NCBI RefSeq assembly: GCF_029870955.1
Contig: NZ_PGFQ01000001.1
Span: forward strand, 806,001 to 870,000
From: Sulfitobacter faviae
GTDB taxonomy: Bacteria; Pseudomonadota; Alphaproteobacteria; Rhodobacterales; Rhodobacteraceae
Length of the DNA: 64,000 bases
Reading direction: 5' to 3'
The position numbers and the translations under genes were made by a program. Each line of letters begins with the position of its first letter. Position 1 is the stretch's first letter. Shown here in pieces: positions 29,718 through 39,672 of this stretch. The notes under the pieces were generated by a model, which was not told the DNA's origin, did no database searches, and saw only the letters and a program-made list of their open reading frames with translations.

Positions 29718-30637
29718 TGGATCTTTCCGCAATCAACCCGCTCTTGTTCGTCGCAGGTTTCCTCGTGGCCGCGACACCGCTGATCTTCGCCGCCATCGGC
29801 GAATTGGTGGTCGAGAAATCCGGCGTGCTGAACCTTGGCGTCGAAGGCATGATGATCACCGGCGCGATCTGCGGCTTTGCCACGGCGGTCGAGACCGGAT
29901 CGCCGCTTTTGGGCTTCGCCGCCGCCGCCGTGGGCGGTGCCGTGCTCAGCCTGCTCTTCGCCTTCCTGACCCAAGTGGCGCTGGCCAATCAGGTCGCCTC
30001 GGGCCTGTCGCTCACGCTCTTCGGCCTCGGCCTCTCGGCCCTGATCGGGCAGAGCTACGTCGGGATCAAGCCGCCGCGTCTGGGTGACATCGACTTCGGC
30101 CCGCTGGCCGATATCCCCGTGATCGGGCCGATCCTCTTCACCCATGACATCATCCTCTACCTCGGCATCGCGCTGGTTGCCGGGGTCTGGGCGGTGCTGA
30201 AATTCACCCGCGCGGGCCTGATCCTGCGCGCGGTTGGCGAAAGCCACGACGCGGCCCATGCGCTCGGCTACAAGGTCAAGCGCATCCGCACTGCGGCAAT
30301 CCTTTTTGGCGGCGCTTGCGCGGGTTTGGGCGGGGCTTACATCAGCCTCATTCGCGTGCCGCAATGGACCGAAGGCATGACCGCTGGCATCGGCTGGATC
30401 GCCCTTGCCCTTGTCGTCTTCGCCTCCTGGAAGCCATGGCGCGCGCTTTTGGGTGCCTATCTTTTCGGCGGCATCACCCAGTTGCAGTTGAACTTGCAAG
30501 GCGCGGGCGTTGCCATTCCGGTAGAGTATCTGGCAATGTCGCCGTATATCATCACCATCATCGTTTTGGTGGTGCTGTCGGCGGACAAAAGCGCCGCGCC
30601 GGCCTCGCTGGGCCGTACCTTCCACGCCTCGAACTAG
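29717..30637 (+). CDS. BMP-type ABC transporter permease, second subunit
   Basis: The 306-residue membrane protein begins MDLSAINPLLFVAGFLVAATPLIFAA and carries the family signature EKSGVLNLGVEGMM, followed by further spans and the coupling-loop segment AVGESHDAAHALGYKV. This is the YufQ/NupQ type of subunit known from nucleoside importers. It overlaps the first permease by one base and is 71 bp from the binding-protein gene. Confidence 0.9.
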   Translation: MDLSAINPLLFVAGFLVAATPLIFAAIGELVVEKSGVLNLGVEGMMITGAICGFATAVETGSPLLGFAAAAVGGAVLSLLFAFLTQVALANQVASGLSLTLFGLGLSALIGQSYVGIKPPRLGDIDFGPLADIPVIGPILFTHDIILYLGIALVAGVWAVLKFTRAGLILRAVGESHDAAHALGYKVKRIRTAAILFGGACAGLGGAYISLIRVPQWTEGMTAGIGWIALALVVFASWKPWRALLGAYLFGGITQLQLNLQGAGVAIPVEYLAMSPYIITIIVLVVLSADKSAAPASLGRTFHASN

Positions 30638-30708
30638 GGGCATAACGTCACGCGGCATCGCCCGCACATCAAGCCCCGGCAAAGGGGCACGCAAACAGGG
30701 GAAACCTC

Positions 30709-31782
30709 ATGAAACTAACCACCCTTATGACCAGCGCGGCCCTTGCGCTCGGCCTTGCTTCGGGCGCTGTGGCCCAAGACAAGACCAAGGTCGGCTTTGT
30801 CTTTGTCGGCCCCGTGGGCGACGGCGGCTGGACCTATGAGCATAACGAAGGCCGTTTGGCCGTCGAAGAAGAGTTCGGCGACAAGGTCGAAACCGTCTTC
30901 GTCGAAAGCGTGGCCGAGGGCCCCGATTCCGAACGTGTGATGACGCAGATGGCGCTCGATGGTGCCGACCTGATCTTCACCACCTCCTTTGGCTACATGG
31001 ACCCCACCATCAATGTCGCCAAGAAATTCCCCGATGTGAAATTCGAGCACGCCACCGGCTACAAACGCGCCGACAACGTCTCGACCTATTCCGCGCGTTT
31101 CTACGAAGGCCGCGCCATTCAGGGCCACATCGCGGGTTCCATGACCGAGAGCAACATCATCGGCTACATCGGCTCCTTCCCGATCCCGGAAGTGATCCGC
31201 GGCATCAACTCTGCCTATATCCACGCCAAGAAGGTAAACCCCGACGTTCAGTTCAAAATCGTCTGGGCCTACACGTGGTTTGACCCAGCCAAAGAAGCCG
31301 ACGCCGCCAAGGTTCTGATCGAACAGGGCGCCGACGTGGTGCTGCAACACACCGATTCCACAGCACCCCAAGCGGCTGCCCAAGAAGCGGGCAACGTGAT
31401 CACCTTTGGCCAAGCCTCCGACATGGCGCAATATGCCCCCAAGCCGCGCGTGTCTTCGATCATCGACAACTGGGCGCCCTATTACATCGACCGCGTTAAA
31501 GCGGTGATGGACGGCACATGGGAAAGCCAAGACACATGGGACGGCATCGGGCCGGGCATGGTCGGCATTGGTGAAATCTCCGACGCCGTGCCCGCGGAGG
31601 TGAAAGCCGAAGCGCTGGAACTGAAAGACAAGATCGCATCGGGCGAATACCACCCCTTCACCGGTCCGATCAACAAACAGGACGGCTCCGCATGGCTGGC
31701 CGAAGGCGAGACCGCAGATGACGGTACGCTGGCGGGCATGAACTTCTATGTCGAAGGCATCGAAGGCACCATTCCTGAGTAA
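30709..31782 (+). CDS. BMP-family periplasmic substrate-binding protein
   Basis: The 357-residue protein has a cleavable signal peptide (MKLTTLMTSAALALGLASGAVAQ) without a lipobox, so it is periplasmic rather than a lipoprotein. The mature start KVGFVFVGPVGDGGWTYEHNEG matches the BMP family, whose known ligands are nucleosides and related compounds. The location at the end of xdhABC and transporter genes points to purine bases or nucleosides as ligand. A strong terminator follows at 31806-31836. Confidence 0.9.
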   Translation: MKLTTLMTSAALALGLASGAVAQDKTKVGFVFVGPVGDGGWTYEHNEGRLAVEEEFGDKVETVFVESVAEGPDSERVMTQMALDGADLIFTTSFGYMDPTINVAKKFPDVKFEHATGYKRADNVSTYSARFYEGRAIQGHIAGSMTESNIIGYIGSFPIPEVIRGINSAYIHAKKVNPDVQFKIVWAYTWFDPAKEADAAKVLIEQGADVVLQHTDSTAPQAAAQEAGNVITFGQASDMAQYAPKPRVSSIIDNWAPYYIDRVKAVMDGTWESQDTWDGIGPGMVGIGEISDAVPAEVKAEALELKDKIASGEYHPFTGPINKQDGSAWLAEGETADDGTLAGMNFYVEGIEGTIPE

Positions 31783-31805
31783 ACCGAACCGGCTCACCGA
31801 CGACA

Positions 31806-31836
31806 GGGGCGCACGGGCAACCGCGCGCCCCTTTTT
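31806..31836 (+). terminator. Rho-independent terminator after the BMP transporter gene
   Basis: A GGGGCGC / GCGCCCC stem (31806-31812 and 31825-31831) with a 12-base loop is followed by five T residues. It lies 24 bp after the binding-protein stop and likely ends the xdh-transporter transcript. Confidence 0.75.
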
Positions 31837-31941
31837 CGTCGCCGCCCCGAACGGGGCTCATGCGCGCAGTCCCGAGCGCCCCGCCGCCTGCCCCTGCGTA
31901 AACCCATTGCGCGCGAGCAGCGCACATGCCACCAATCTTGC

Positions 31942-32880
31942 ATGACACAGATGCTCACCAGCCTTGATGGCACCCCCGCCAGCCGCCTCGCCTTCGGCAC
32001 CATGCAGTTCGGCGGGCGCGCCGATGCGGCAGCCTCCCGCGCCATGTTCGACGCCTGTATCGAGGCCGGGATCACCCATTTCGACACGGCCCATGTCTAT
32101 ACCGACGGGGCGTCAGAGCGGCTGTTGGGCCAGTTCGTCCAAGACCGCCGCGAAAGCCTGATCATCGCCACCAAAGCCGCCTATACCGGCGGCGCGGGCC
32201 GGGCCAATATCCTCGCCTCTGCCGAGACATCCCGCCAGCGGATGCAGCTTGATACGCTTGATGTGCTCTACCTCCACCGCTTCGATCCCGACACCCCGCT
32301 GACCGAAAGCTTCGCCGCGCTGGCCGACCTGCAACAACAGGGCCATATCCGCCAAGTGGGCCTGTCGAACTTCGCCGCATGGCAGGTCGTCAAAGCCGCC
32401 CATATCGCCGCCGACTTCGGGCTTGAGATCGCGGTGATCCAACCGATGTACAACCTCGTCAAACGTCAGGCCGAGGTCGAGATCCTGCCGATGGCGCATG
32501 ACCTCGACATAATGGTCGCCCCCTACTCCCCACTGGGTGGCGGGCTGTTGACCGGAAAATACGCCAAGGGCGGCACTGGCCGCCTGAGCGAGGATGACCG
32601 CTATGCCGCCCGCTACGGGCAAGAGAGGATGCACGGCGCCGCTGCCGGTCTTGCCGCCCTCGCGCGGGATCTCGGCACCCCTCCCGCAACCCTCGCCGTG
32701 GCCTGGGCGGCGGCCCATCCGACGAAGCCGACGCCGATCATCTCGGCCCGCTCCTTGGCCCAACTAGAGCCGTCGCTCGCCGCGCTGACCTACCTAATAA
32801 CGCCGCAGACCTACGCCGCCATCTCGGCCCTGTCGCCCACACCGCCCCCGGCCACCGACCGGCTGGAAGAGCAGGCATGA
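31942..32880 (+). CDS. Aldo/keto reductase
   Basis: This 312-residue NADPH-dependent oxidoreductase has a TIM-barrel fold. Typical features are HFDTAHVYTDGASERLLGQF (catalytic D and Y), KAAY in place of the usual lysine-containing strand, LYLHRFDPDTPLTE, GLSNFAAWQV and YSPLGGGLLTGKY. The physiological substrate cannot be deduced. It overlaps the DUF938 gene by an ATGA and may be cotranscribed with it and the GH25 lysozyme gene. Confidence 0.87.
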   Translation: MTQMLTSLDGTPASRLAFGTMQFGGRADAAASRAMFDACIEAGITHFDTAHVYTDGASERLLGQFVQDRRESLIIATKAAYTGGAGRANILASAETSRQRMQLDTLDVLYLHRFDPDTPLTESFAALADLQQQGHIRQVGLSNFAAWQVVKAAHIAADFGLEIAVIQPMYNLVKRQAEVEILPMAHDLDIMVAPYSPLGGGLLTGKYAKGGTGRLSEDDRYAARYGQERMHGAAAGLAALARDLGTPPATLAVAWAAAHPTKPTPIISARSLAQLEPSLAALTYLITPQTYAAISALSPTPPPATDRLEEQA

Positions 32881-33530
32881 GCCGCCTGCCCCCCAACGCC
32901 AGCGTCGCCGAAGAGGCAGGCGGCGACCGCCTCTTCGCCCCCGCCGCCGCGCGCAATCTCGACGCGCTTTGCGACCTGCTGGCCACCCACGCCCCGCCCC
33001 GGGGCCGTGCGCTGGAAATCGCCAGCGGGACCGGCCAGCATGTCGTGGGCTTCGCCAAACGCCTGCCGGGCCTTAGATGGCAACCCAGCGACATCGACAC
33101 CGCCCGCCGCGCCAGCATCAACGCCTATGCAGCCGAGGCCGCTTTGCGCAATATCGCCCCCGCCCTGCCGCTCGACGCGACCGCGCCCGGCTGGGCGGGC
33201 GAACATGGCCCCTTCGACCTGATCATGCTGGCCAATCTGCTGCATCTGATCTCGACCTCCGCCACCCGGTGCCTGATCGAAGAGGCCGCCGCAGCCCTCG
33301 CCCCCGGCGGCACGCTGATCCTCTACGGCCCGTTCAAACGCGACGGCCAAACCACCTCCCCCGGCGATACCCGCTTTGACGCACAACTGCGCGCCGCCGA
33401 CCCCGCGATCGGCTATAAAGACAATACCGAGATGGCCCGCTGGCTCAGCGATGCAGCCCTCAGCCCGATCGACGAAGTGGACATGCCCGCCAACAACCTC
33501 GCCTTCATCGCCAGAAAGCCCAGCCCATGA
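32877..33530 (+). CDS. DUF938 family predicted SAM-dependent methyltransferase
   Basis: The 217-residue protein shows a class I methyltransferase motif (ALEIASGTGQHVVGFAKRLP, about 45-64), an acidic strand end (WQPSDID) and the family-specific LLHLIS and LYGPFKRDGQTTSPGD. DUF938 members are widespread in proteobacteria with no defined substrate. ATGA overlaps on both sides link it to the aldo/keto reductase and the lysozyme gene. Confidence 0.85.
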   Translation: MSRLPPNASVAEEAGGDRLFAPAAARNLDALCDLLATHAPPRGRALEIASGTGQHVVGFAKRLPGLRWQPSDIDTARRASINAYAAEAALRNIAPALPLDATAPGWAGEHGPFDLIMLANLLHLISTSATRCLIEEAAAALAPGGTLILYGPFKRDGQTTSPGDTRFDAQLRAADPAIGYKDNTEMARWLSDAALSPIDEVDMPANNLAFIARKPSP

Positions 33531-34315
33531 TCCTCCGCCGCGCCTTGATCCTGTCGCTCCTCGCCCTCGCCGCCTGCGGCTCCCCCGGCAGCCCGCCCCC
33601 GGCCCCGCCCGGCGTGCTCTTCCCCGCTGCCTTCGGCGACAGCGATCCGGTGAGTTTCAAAGGCCGCACCCCCGCCGCCTACCCCGTGCACGGCATCGAC
33701 GTGGCCCGTTTCCAAAACGATATCGACTGGAACACCGCCCGACGCGCGGGCGTGAACTTCGCCTTCATCAAAGCCACCGAAGGCGGCGACCTCAAAGACA
33801 TTAACTTCGACAGCCACTGGCAAGGCGCGGGCCACGCCGCCGTGAAACGCGGCGCCTATCATTTCTACTATTTCTGCACCCCGCCCGAGGATCAGGCCCG
33901 CTGGTTCATCCGCAACGTGCCCAAGACAGGCGGCATGCTGCCTCCAGTGCTCGATATGGAATGGAACCCCTTCTCCCCCACCTGCGCCCATGTCCGCCCG
34001 CCCGCCGCCGACGTCCGCGATCAAATGCGCCGCTGGCTGCGCGTGGTCGAGGCCCATTACGGCCAACGCCCCATCATCTACACCACACCCAAATTCTACC
34101 GTGAGAACAACCTTAGCCGCTTCCGGGGGTACGACTTCTGGCTGCGCACCACCGCCAAAACCCCAGCCGAAACCTACCCCGGCCAAACATGGCGCTTCTG
34201 GCAATACAGCGCCACGGGCATCGTCCCCGGCATCGACGGCGACGTGGACCTCAACGCCTTCTCAGGCAGCCGCGCCGACTGGCAAAACTGGCTCGCCACC
34301 CGCGCCCTGCGCTAA
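33527..34315 (+). CDS. Glycoside hydrolase family 25 lysozyme, lipoprotein
   Basis: The 262-residue enzyme is predicted to cut the N-acetylmuramic acid bond of peptidoglycan. The N terminus MILRRALILSLLALAACGS is a lipoprotein signal with lipobox LAAC. The GH25 domain starts GIDVARFQNDIDW (catalytic-face aspartate), continues FAFIKATEGGD and PVLDMEWNP (catalytic D and E), and ends FWQYSATGIVPGIDGDVDLN. Such proteins occur in many Rhodobacteraceae as periplasmic, cell-wall-remodelling enzymes. It is the last gene of a three-gene coupled set. Confidence 0.9.
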   Translation: MILRRALILSLLALAACGSPGSPPPAPPGVLFPAAFGDSDPVSFKGRTPAAYPVHGIDVARFQNDIDWNTARRAGVNFAFIKATEGGDLKDINFDSHWQGAGHAAVKRGAYHFYYFCTPPEDQARWFIRNVPKTGGMLPPVLDMEWNPFSPTCAHVRPPAADVRDQMRRWLRVVEAHYGQRPIIYTTPKFYRENNLSRFRGYDFWLRTTAKTPAETYPGQTWRFWQYSATGIVPGIDGDVDLNAFSGSRADWQNWLATRALR

Positions 34316-34343
34316 AACCAACGGGAGGGCACCCCTCCCCCTC

Positions 34344-34471
34344 CTTCATCCTTTCTCAAATACCTCTGCGCCACCCCGCCGCAAAGGCGACGCGATCGGT
34401 TACCCCCCAAACCAAACCCCTCCAACAAAAACGCCACCCCGCCCGCTTCATCCTTTCGCAAATACCTCTGC
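34344..34471. repeat. Two dispersed copies of a short repeat related to the 73-bp tandem array
   Basis: CTTCATCCTTTCTCAAATAC followed by CTCTGC occurs at 34344-34369, and with G for one T/C at 34446-34471. The same core begins each unit of the tandem array at 37883-38163. The 187-bp intergenic region holds nothing else recognisable. Confidence 0.7.
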
Positions 34472-34502
34472 ACAACGCCCACCCCAGACGCCACGCCAGC
34501 CT

Positions 34503-35249
34503 TCACCCCCGCGCATAATACCGCGCCACAACGAACAGTCCGCCCACCAACAAAAACGGCAACAAGAATATCCGAAACACATGCACCCCCAGCACCGCCA
34601 AAAGCGCGCCGATCAACTCATCCGCGCGGCTCCAAAGGTTGCTGGCAAGCTGCCGATACTCCGTCAAACCCGGTTCTTCCTCACCCAAAGCCTCGCTGCC
34701 GCCGACATGCGCGGTGATCTCCTCGATCACCTCCATGTTCCGCAGATAGACCCCTTCGGTAAGCTGTCCCGCCAGCGGCTCAGACACCACCAAGGCAAGC
34801 GGAAGCGCCAACCCCAGAAACCCGCCATACCATGCCAACCGCCGGGGCAGCCCGGCATGACCGCGCTTGCTCAAAGCCCAAACCGCCAGCGCCACGGACA
34901 ACAGCCCCAACCCAATCGCACTGACCGGCCCAAGCGCCACAGCGATCACCCCCGTGGCTACCATGACACCGAAAACCAGCCCCGCGATCCGCTCCACCGT
35001 GTCGTCAATCGGCTCCAACACCTTCAGTGGCCGCGCCGAGCTGGAGGCGATGAAGGACAGCCCCACCTCGATCTCCTGCGCGGTCGAAAGAAAAGCATTC
35101 AACGTGCGCAGCGTGACATAAGAGGCCGCCGCCGTGGTCGCCACATCCGCGGCATAGCCCTGCGCCGCGCCGACCACGGGATTGTCGCGCAGCAGCGCCG
35201 CCGTCAGCGCCAATACGCAGAAAAGTGCAAGCAGCCCCCGCCGGATCAA
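34503..35249 (-). CDS. Hypothetical multi-pass membrane protein
   Basis: This 248-residue protein has hydrophobic segments near residues 4-22, 90-135, 145-165 and 215-245. Between the last two lies an acidic soluble loop (VIEEITAHVGGSEALGEEEPGL). I recognise no family. The likely start is TTG 35249, overlapping the stop of the upstream FAD/GcvT gene (TTGA), which suggests translational coupling and perhaps a shared role. Confidence 0.6.
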   Translation of the reverse strand: MIRRGLLALFCVLALTAALLRDNPVVGAAQGYAADVATTAAASYVTLRTLNAFLSTAQEIEVGLSFIASSSARPLKVLEPIDDTVERIAGLVFGVMVATGVIAVALGPVSAIGLGLLSVALAVWALSKRGHAGLPRRLAWYGGFLGLALPLALVVSEPLAGQLTEGVYLRNMEVIEEITAHVGGSEALGEEEPGLTEYRQLASNLWSRADELIGALLAVLGVHVFRIFLLPFLLVGGLFVVARYYARG

Positions 35250-37735
35250 CCGTCCGCCCGGATGCGCTGGTTCTTCGGATCATAGGGGCTGTCTTCGACC
35301 ACCTCGGCCTCCCACAGTTGATCAAGCATCTTTACCTTCAGCCTCGTGCCTACCACCGCATCCTCGGGTTTGACATAGCCCATGCCGATGCTCTTGCCGA
35401 AGGCCACGGAATAGCCCCCGAGGTCAGACGCCCGGTCCGGGTCTCACCATTGTAAAGCACCTCACGGCCCCAAGGATCGGCATCCTCCGGCCCGTCGATC
35501 AGCACGGTCACGCATTTCGCGCGGATCCCGTGATCGACCATCGCCTGCTTCCCGTGAAACTCTTTGTTCAGGTCCACGAAGCGCGGCAAATCCGCTTCCA
35601 AAGGCGTCGCATCCCGGCCCAGCTCATGCCCAAAGGCGCGATAGCTCTTCTCCTGCCTCAGCCAGTTCTGCGCCCGCGCGCCGACCAGCTTCATCCCATG
35701 CGGCTTGCCGGCCTTCTCCAACTGGTCGAACAGATGGTTCTGCATCTCAATCGGATGATGCAATTCCCAGCCAAGCTCCCCGGTATAGGCCACCCGGATC
35801 GCGCGGACCGGCACCATGCCCAACTCGATGTCGCGCATGGTTAGCCATGGGAACCGCTTGTTGCCCAACACCGTCTCCGGCGCCGCATCCCGCACCAAGG
35901 CACCCAACACATCCCGCGACTTCGGCCCGGCAATCGCGAAGACACCCCACTGCGTGGTCACGTCATGGCACTCAATATAGCCGACCTCAGGCATTTTATC
36001 GGCAATCGCCTTGCGCAGGTAATCGCTGTCATAGGCCGTCCATGCCCCCGCCGAGACGAGGTAATATTCGTCCTGCGCCAAACGCACGATGGTATATTCC
36101 GTCCGCGTCGTTCCCGCCCCGGTCAAGGCATAGGTCAGGTTGATACGCCCCACCGAAGGCAGCTTGTTGCAGGTGAACCAATCCAGAAACGCCGTTGCCC
36201 CCGGGCCGCGGACCAGATGTTTGGTAAAGGCCGTGGCATCGATCAGCCCGACCCCCTCACGGATCGCCCGCGCTTCCTCTACGGCATATTGCCACCAGCC
36301 CCGCGCCGGAACGAGCGGCTGTCATGATCGCTAAACCCCTCCGGCGCAAAATAATTCGGCCGCTCCCAGCCATTCACCTGCCCGAATTGCGCCCCCCGCG
36401 CCGCCTGCCGGTCATAGGCGGGCGAGGTGCGCAGCGGACGGCACGCGGGCCGCTCCTCATCAGGATGGTGCAAGATATAAACGTGGTCGTAGGCTTCCTC
36501 GTTCTTGCGCGCGGCATATTCCGTGGTCATCCAATCGCCGTAGCGTTTGGGATCGAGGCTCGCCATATCGATCTCGGCCTCGCCCTCCACCATCATCTGC
36601 GCCAGATAATAGCCGGTGCCGCCCGCCGCGGTGATCCCGAAGGAAAACCCTTCCGCCAGCCACATATTGCGCAGTCCCGGCGCTGGCCCCACCAAGGGGT
36701 TGCCATCGGGCGTATAGCAAATCGGTCCGTTGAAATCATCCTTCAGCCCGCAATCCTCGGCCGAGGGGATGCGGTGGTTCATCGCCATATATTGCTCTTC
36801 GATCCGCTCAAGATCGAGCTGAAACAGATCGGCCCGGAAACTGTCCGGCACCCCATATTCAAACCGCGCCGGCGCGCCCTTCTCATAAACCCCAAGGATC
36901 CAGCCACCACGCTCTTCGCGCACATAGCTCTGCGCATCGGCATCGCGGATCACCGGATGCTCCCCGTTGCCCGCCGCCCGGTAATCGACCAAGACCGGAT
37001 CGCGGTCCATGACGATGAACTGATGTTCCACGGGAATCGCTGGCATCTTGATGCCCAGCATCCGCGCCGTGCGCTGTGCATGGTTGCCGCTCGCAGTCAC
37101 CACATGTTCCGCCGTGATGACGATCTGCTCCTCCGACGGCACAAGGTTGCCGCCCTTCTCGACCATCTTGGTGCAGGTCACTTCCCAATGCGTCCCATTC
37201 CAATGGAACCCATCCGCCTGCCACTTGCGCTCGATCGCCACACCACGCTGCCGCGCCCCTTGGCCATCGCCATGGTCACATCGGCGGGGTTAATATAGCC
37301 ATCGGTCTGGTGATAAAGCGCCCCCTTTAAGTCCGATGTCTCGATCAGCGGCCACTTCGCCTTGATCTCATCGGGGGTAAGCCATTGATAGGGCACACCA
37401 CAGGTCTCGGCGGTGGAAGCATAGAGCATATACTCATCCATCCGCGCCTCCGTCTGGGCCATGCGCAGATTGCCCACCACGGCAAAGCCTGCGTTCAACC
37501 CCGTCTCCGCCTCCAGCGTCTTATAAAACTCGACCGAATACTGATGAATATGGGTCGTCGCATAAGACATGTTGAACAAGGGCAAAAGCCCCGCCGCATG
37601 CCATGTCGAGCCAGAGGTCAACTCGTCCCGCTCCAAGAGCATCACATCATCCCAACCGGCCTTCGCCAGATGATAGGCGATCGACGTGCCAACCGCGCCG
37701 CCCCCGACAACCAATGCTTTGACTTGCGTTTTCAT
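35246..37735 (-). CDS. FAD-dependent dehydrogenase with GcvT domain (dimethylglycine/sarcosine dehydrogenase-like), three frame breaks
   Basis: The protein joins an N-terminal FAD oxidoreductase (VVGGGAVGTSIAYHLAKAGWDDVMLLERDELTSGSTWHAAG) to a C-terminal GcvT-like folate domain (MRDIELGMVPVRAIRVAYTGELGWELHHP). This is the layout of dimethylglycine and sarcosine dehydrogenases, which oxidise N-methyl groups and pass them to tetrahydrofolate. Three single-base losses break the frame: 37256-37259, 36299-36302 and 35415-35419. Repair gives GARQRGVAIERKW, RRGGWWQYAVEEARA and TSGGYSVAFGKS, and about 829 residues in total. The start ATG 37735 opens MKTQVKALVVGGG. The precise substrate is uncertain. 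Confidence 0.82.
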
Positions 37736-37882
37736 CTGCCAATCCCCCTGCGCTAGGCCCACTCCCGTTGTACGCAGCAGCACCACGCCCCGCAGGCAGC
37801 AGCCGACCCAACATCGCCAAAAACCGACCTTACCCGCTCCCCCAAAGCGCCACCTCAGCCCCAGCGCGCGCGCCCCCCCCAG

Positions 37883-38163
37883 CTTCATCCTTTCTCAAAT
37901 ACCCTGCACAACCTCTCCCACCGCACAACATCAAGGCAGACCACACCGCCCCCATCTTCATCCTTTCCCAAATACCCTGCACGCCCCCTCCCACCGCACA
38001 ACATCAAGGCAGACCACAACGCCCCCACCTTCATCCTTTCCCAAATACCCTGCACAACCTCTCCCACCGTACAACATCAAGGCAGACCACACCGCCCCCA
38101 TCTTCATCCTTTCCCAAATACCCTGCACGACCCACCCCGCCGCACAACATCAGGGCAAAACAC
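37883..38163. repeat. Tandem repeat with exact 73-bp period
   Basis: Units start at 37883, 37956, 38029 and 38102, each 73 bp apart, and the fourth is incomplete. The unit opens CTTCATCCTTTCCCAAATAC, has CTCCCACCG in the middle and ends with CATCAAGGCAGACCAC. Units differ at only a few bases. It fills most of the 433-bp space between the FAD/GcvT gene (start 37735) and the D-lactate dehydrogenase stop. No protein-coding content is credible because 73 is not a multiple of three. Confidence 0.9.
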
Positions 38164-38168
38164 CCAAC

Positions 38169-39572
38169 TCACCCCGGCAAAATCTTCCCCGGGTTCAAAA
38201 TATTCTGCGGGTCCAGCGCCGCCTTTAGGGTCGCCATCACATCCACCGCGGCCCCCAATTCCTTGCGCAGATAGGGCCGCTTGCCCTGCCCGATCCCATG
38301 TTCGCCGGTGCAGGTCCCATCCATCGAAATCGCCAGTTCCGCCAACCTGCTGACGAATGCCTCGCCGCGCGCGACTTCTTCGGGGTCGTCCATGTCGATC
38401 AACAAGGACGCATGGAAATTCCCGTCCCCCGCGTGGCCCACGATGGGGGCGATCAACTGCAACTCTTCCGCCCGCGCTTGGGCCGCCACCACGGCATCGG
38501 CGAGGCGCGAGATCGGCACGCAGACATCCGTGGCCACCGCCTTGCAGCCCGGTCTCAGCGCCAGCACCGCCCAATAGCCGTCATGGCGGGCCTGCCATAG
38601 CTTGCTGCGCTCTTCGGGGGTCGTCGTCGCGGCATAGCCGCTGCCGCCGAACTCTTCTGAGAGCATGCCAAAGGTCTCGGCCTGTTCCACCACGCCCGCC
38701 TCGGAGCCGTGGAATTCCAGCAGCAAAAGCGGCGTTTCGGGCAGGGTCAGCTTGGAATAGGTGTTCACGGCCTTGACTACATCGGCGTCCAAAAGCTCAA
38801 TCCGCGCCACGGGCAGGCCGTATTGGATGACCGCCATCACGGTCTCGCAGGCCGCCTGTACCGTCGGGAAGGAACAGCGGGCCGAGGACATCGCCTCGGG
38901 GATGCCTTGCAGGCGCAGGGTGATCTCGGTGATGATCCCAAGCGTCCCTTCAGAGCCCACAAAAAGCCGCGTCAAATCATAGCCCGCCGAAGATTTCCGC
39001 GCCCGCCCGCCGGTGCGGATCACTCGGCCATCGGCCAGTACCACCTCAAGGCTCAGGACGTTGTCCTTCATCGTGCCATAGCGCACCGCATTGGTGCCGC
39101 TGGCCCGCGTCGCGGTCATCCCCCCGAGCGACGCATTGGCGCCGGGATCGATCGGAAAGAACAGCCCCTGATCGCGCAGATGGGTGTTGAGCGCCTCGCG
39201 GGTCACGCCGGGCTGTACCCGGCAATCCAGATCGCCCGCGTTGACCTCAAGCACGCGGTCCATCTGCATGACATCGATGCAAATCCCGCCCGCGGGGGCG
39301 TTCACATGCCCTTCGAGAGAGGTGCCCGTGCCGAAGGGGATCACCGGCACCCGATGGGCGGCGCAGATACGCACCGCCTGCGCCACCTCTTCGGTCGAGC
39401 GCGCCATGACGACCGCATCAGGCGCCTGCGTGTCGATCCATGTGGTGGTGTGGCCGTGCTGTTCGCGAATGGCTTGGCCGGTCAGCAGATTGTCCCCGAA
39501 GGCTTGTTGCAACTCGTCCAGCGCGGCGGCGATCCCCACCTCATTTCGCGGCAAATCTGCGATCTTGGTCAC
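38169..39572 (-). CDS. FAD-binding D-lactate dehydrogenase (cytochrome type)
   Basis: This 467-residue enzyme of the GlcD/Dld family oxidises a D-2-hydroxy acid. The FAD-binding PCMH domain includes VPVIPFGTGTSLEGHV and PIDPGANASLGGM, and the C-terminal cap has HAGDGNFHASLL and GEHGIGQGKR. The best match from memory is D-lactate dehydrogenase (cytochrome); a glycolate or 2-hydroxyglutarate preference is possible. It lies between the 73-bp tandem array and a 2-hydroxyacid dehydrogenase gene on the same strand. It could feed glyoxylate or pyruvate metabolism. Confidence 0.87.
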   Translation of the reverse strand: MTKIADLPRNEVGIAAALDELQQAFGDNLLTGQAIREQHGHTTTWIDTQAPDAVVMARSTEEVAQAVRICAAHRVPVIPFGTGTSLEGHVNAPAGGICIDVMQMDRVLEVNAGDLDCRVQPGVTREALNTHLRDQGLFFPIDPGANASLGGMTATRASGTNAVRYGTMKDNVLSLEVVLADGRVIRTGGRARKSSAGYDLTRLFVGSEGTLGIITEITLRLQGIPEAMSSARCSFPTVQAACETVMAVIQYGLPVARIELLDADVVKAVNTYSKLTLPETPLLLLEFHGSEAGVVEQAETFGMLSEEFGGSGYAATTTPEERSKLWQARHDGYWAVLALRPGCKAVATDVCVPISRLADAVVAAQARAEELQLIAPIVGHAGDGNFHASLLIDMDDPEEVARGEAFVSRLAELAISMDGTCTGEHGIGQGKRPYLRKELGAAVDVMATLKAALDPQNILNPGKILPG

Positions 39573-39672
39573 GTCTTATCTCCCAATAGTATCCTCACGC
39601 CGCAAAATCTTGCGGCGGTATCTTTGTAAATTAATCACACGAAAGGCCCGCGTTGCCGCAGCCGTCCGTGGG

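Noticed and set aside
35246..37735. Three separate genes for the FAD/GcvT protein pieces
   Set aside because: The pieces join exactly in conserved motifs after adding one base each, so one gene with sequence errors is simpler.
37885..38067. Open frame across the 73-bp repeat
   Set aside because: The period is not a multiple of three, so each copy is read in a different frame; no protein is likely.
37883..38163. CRISPR array
   Set aside because: The whole 73-bp unit is repeated, with no unique spacers and no cas genes.
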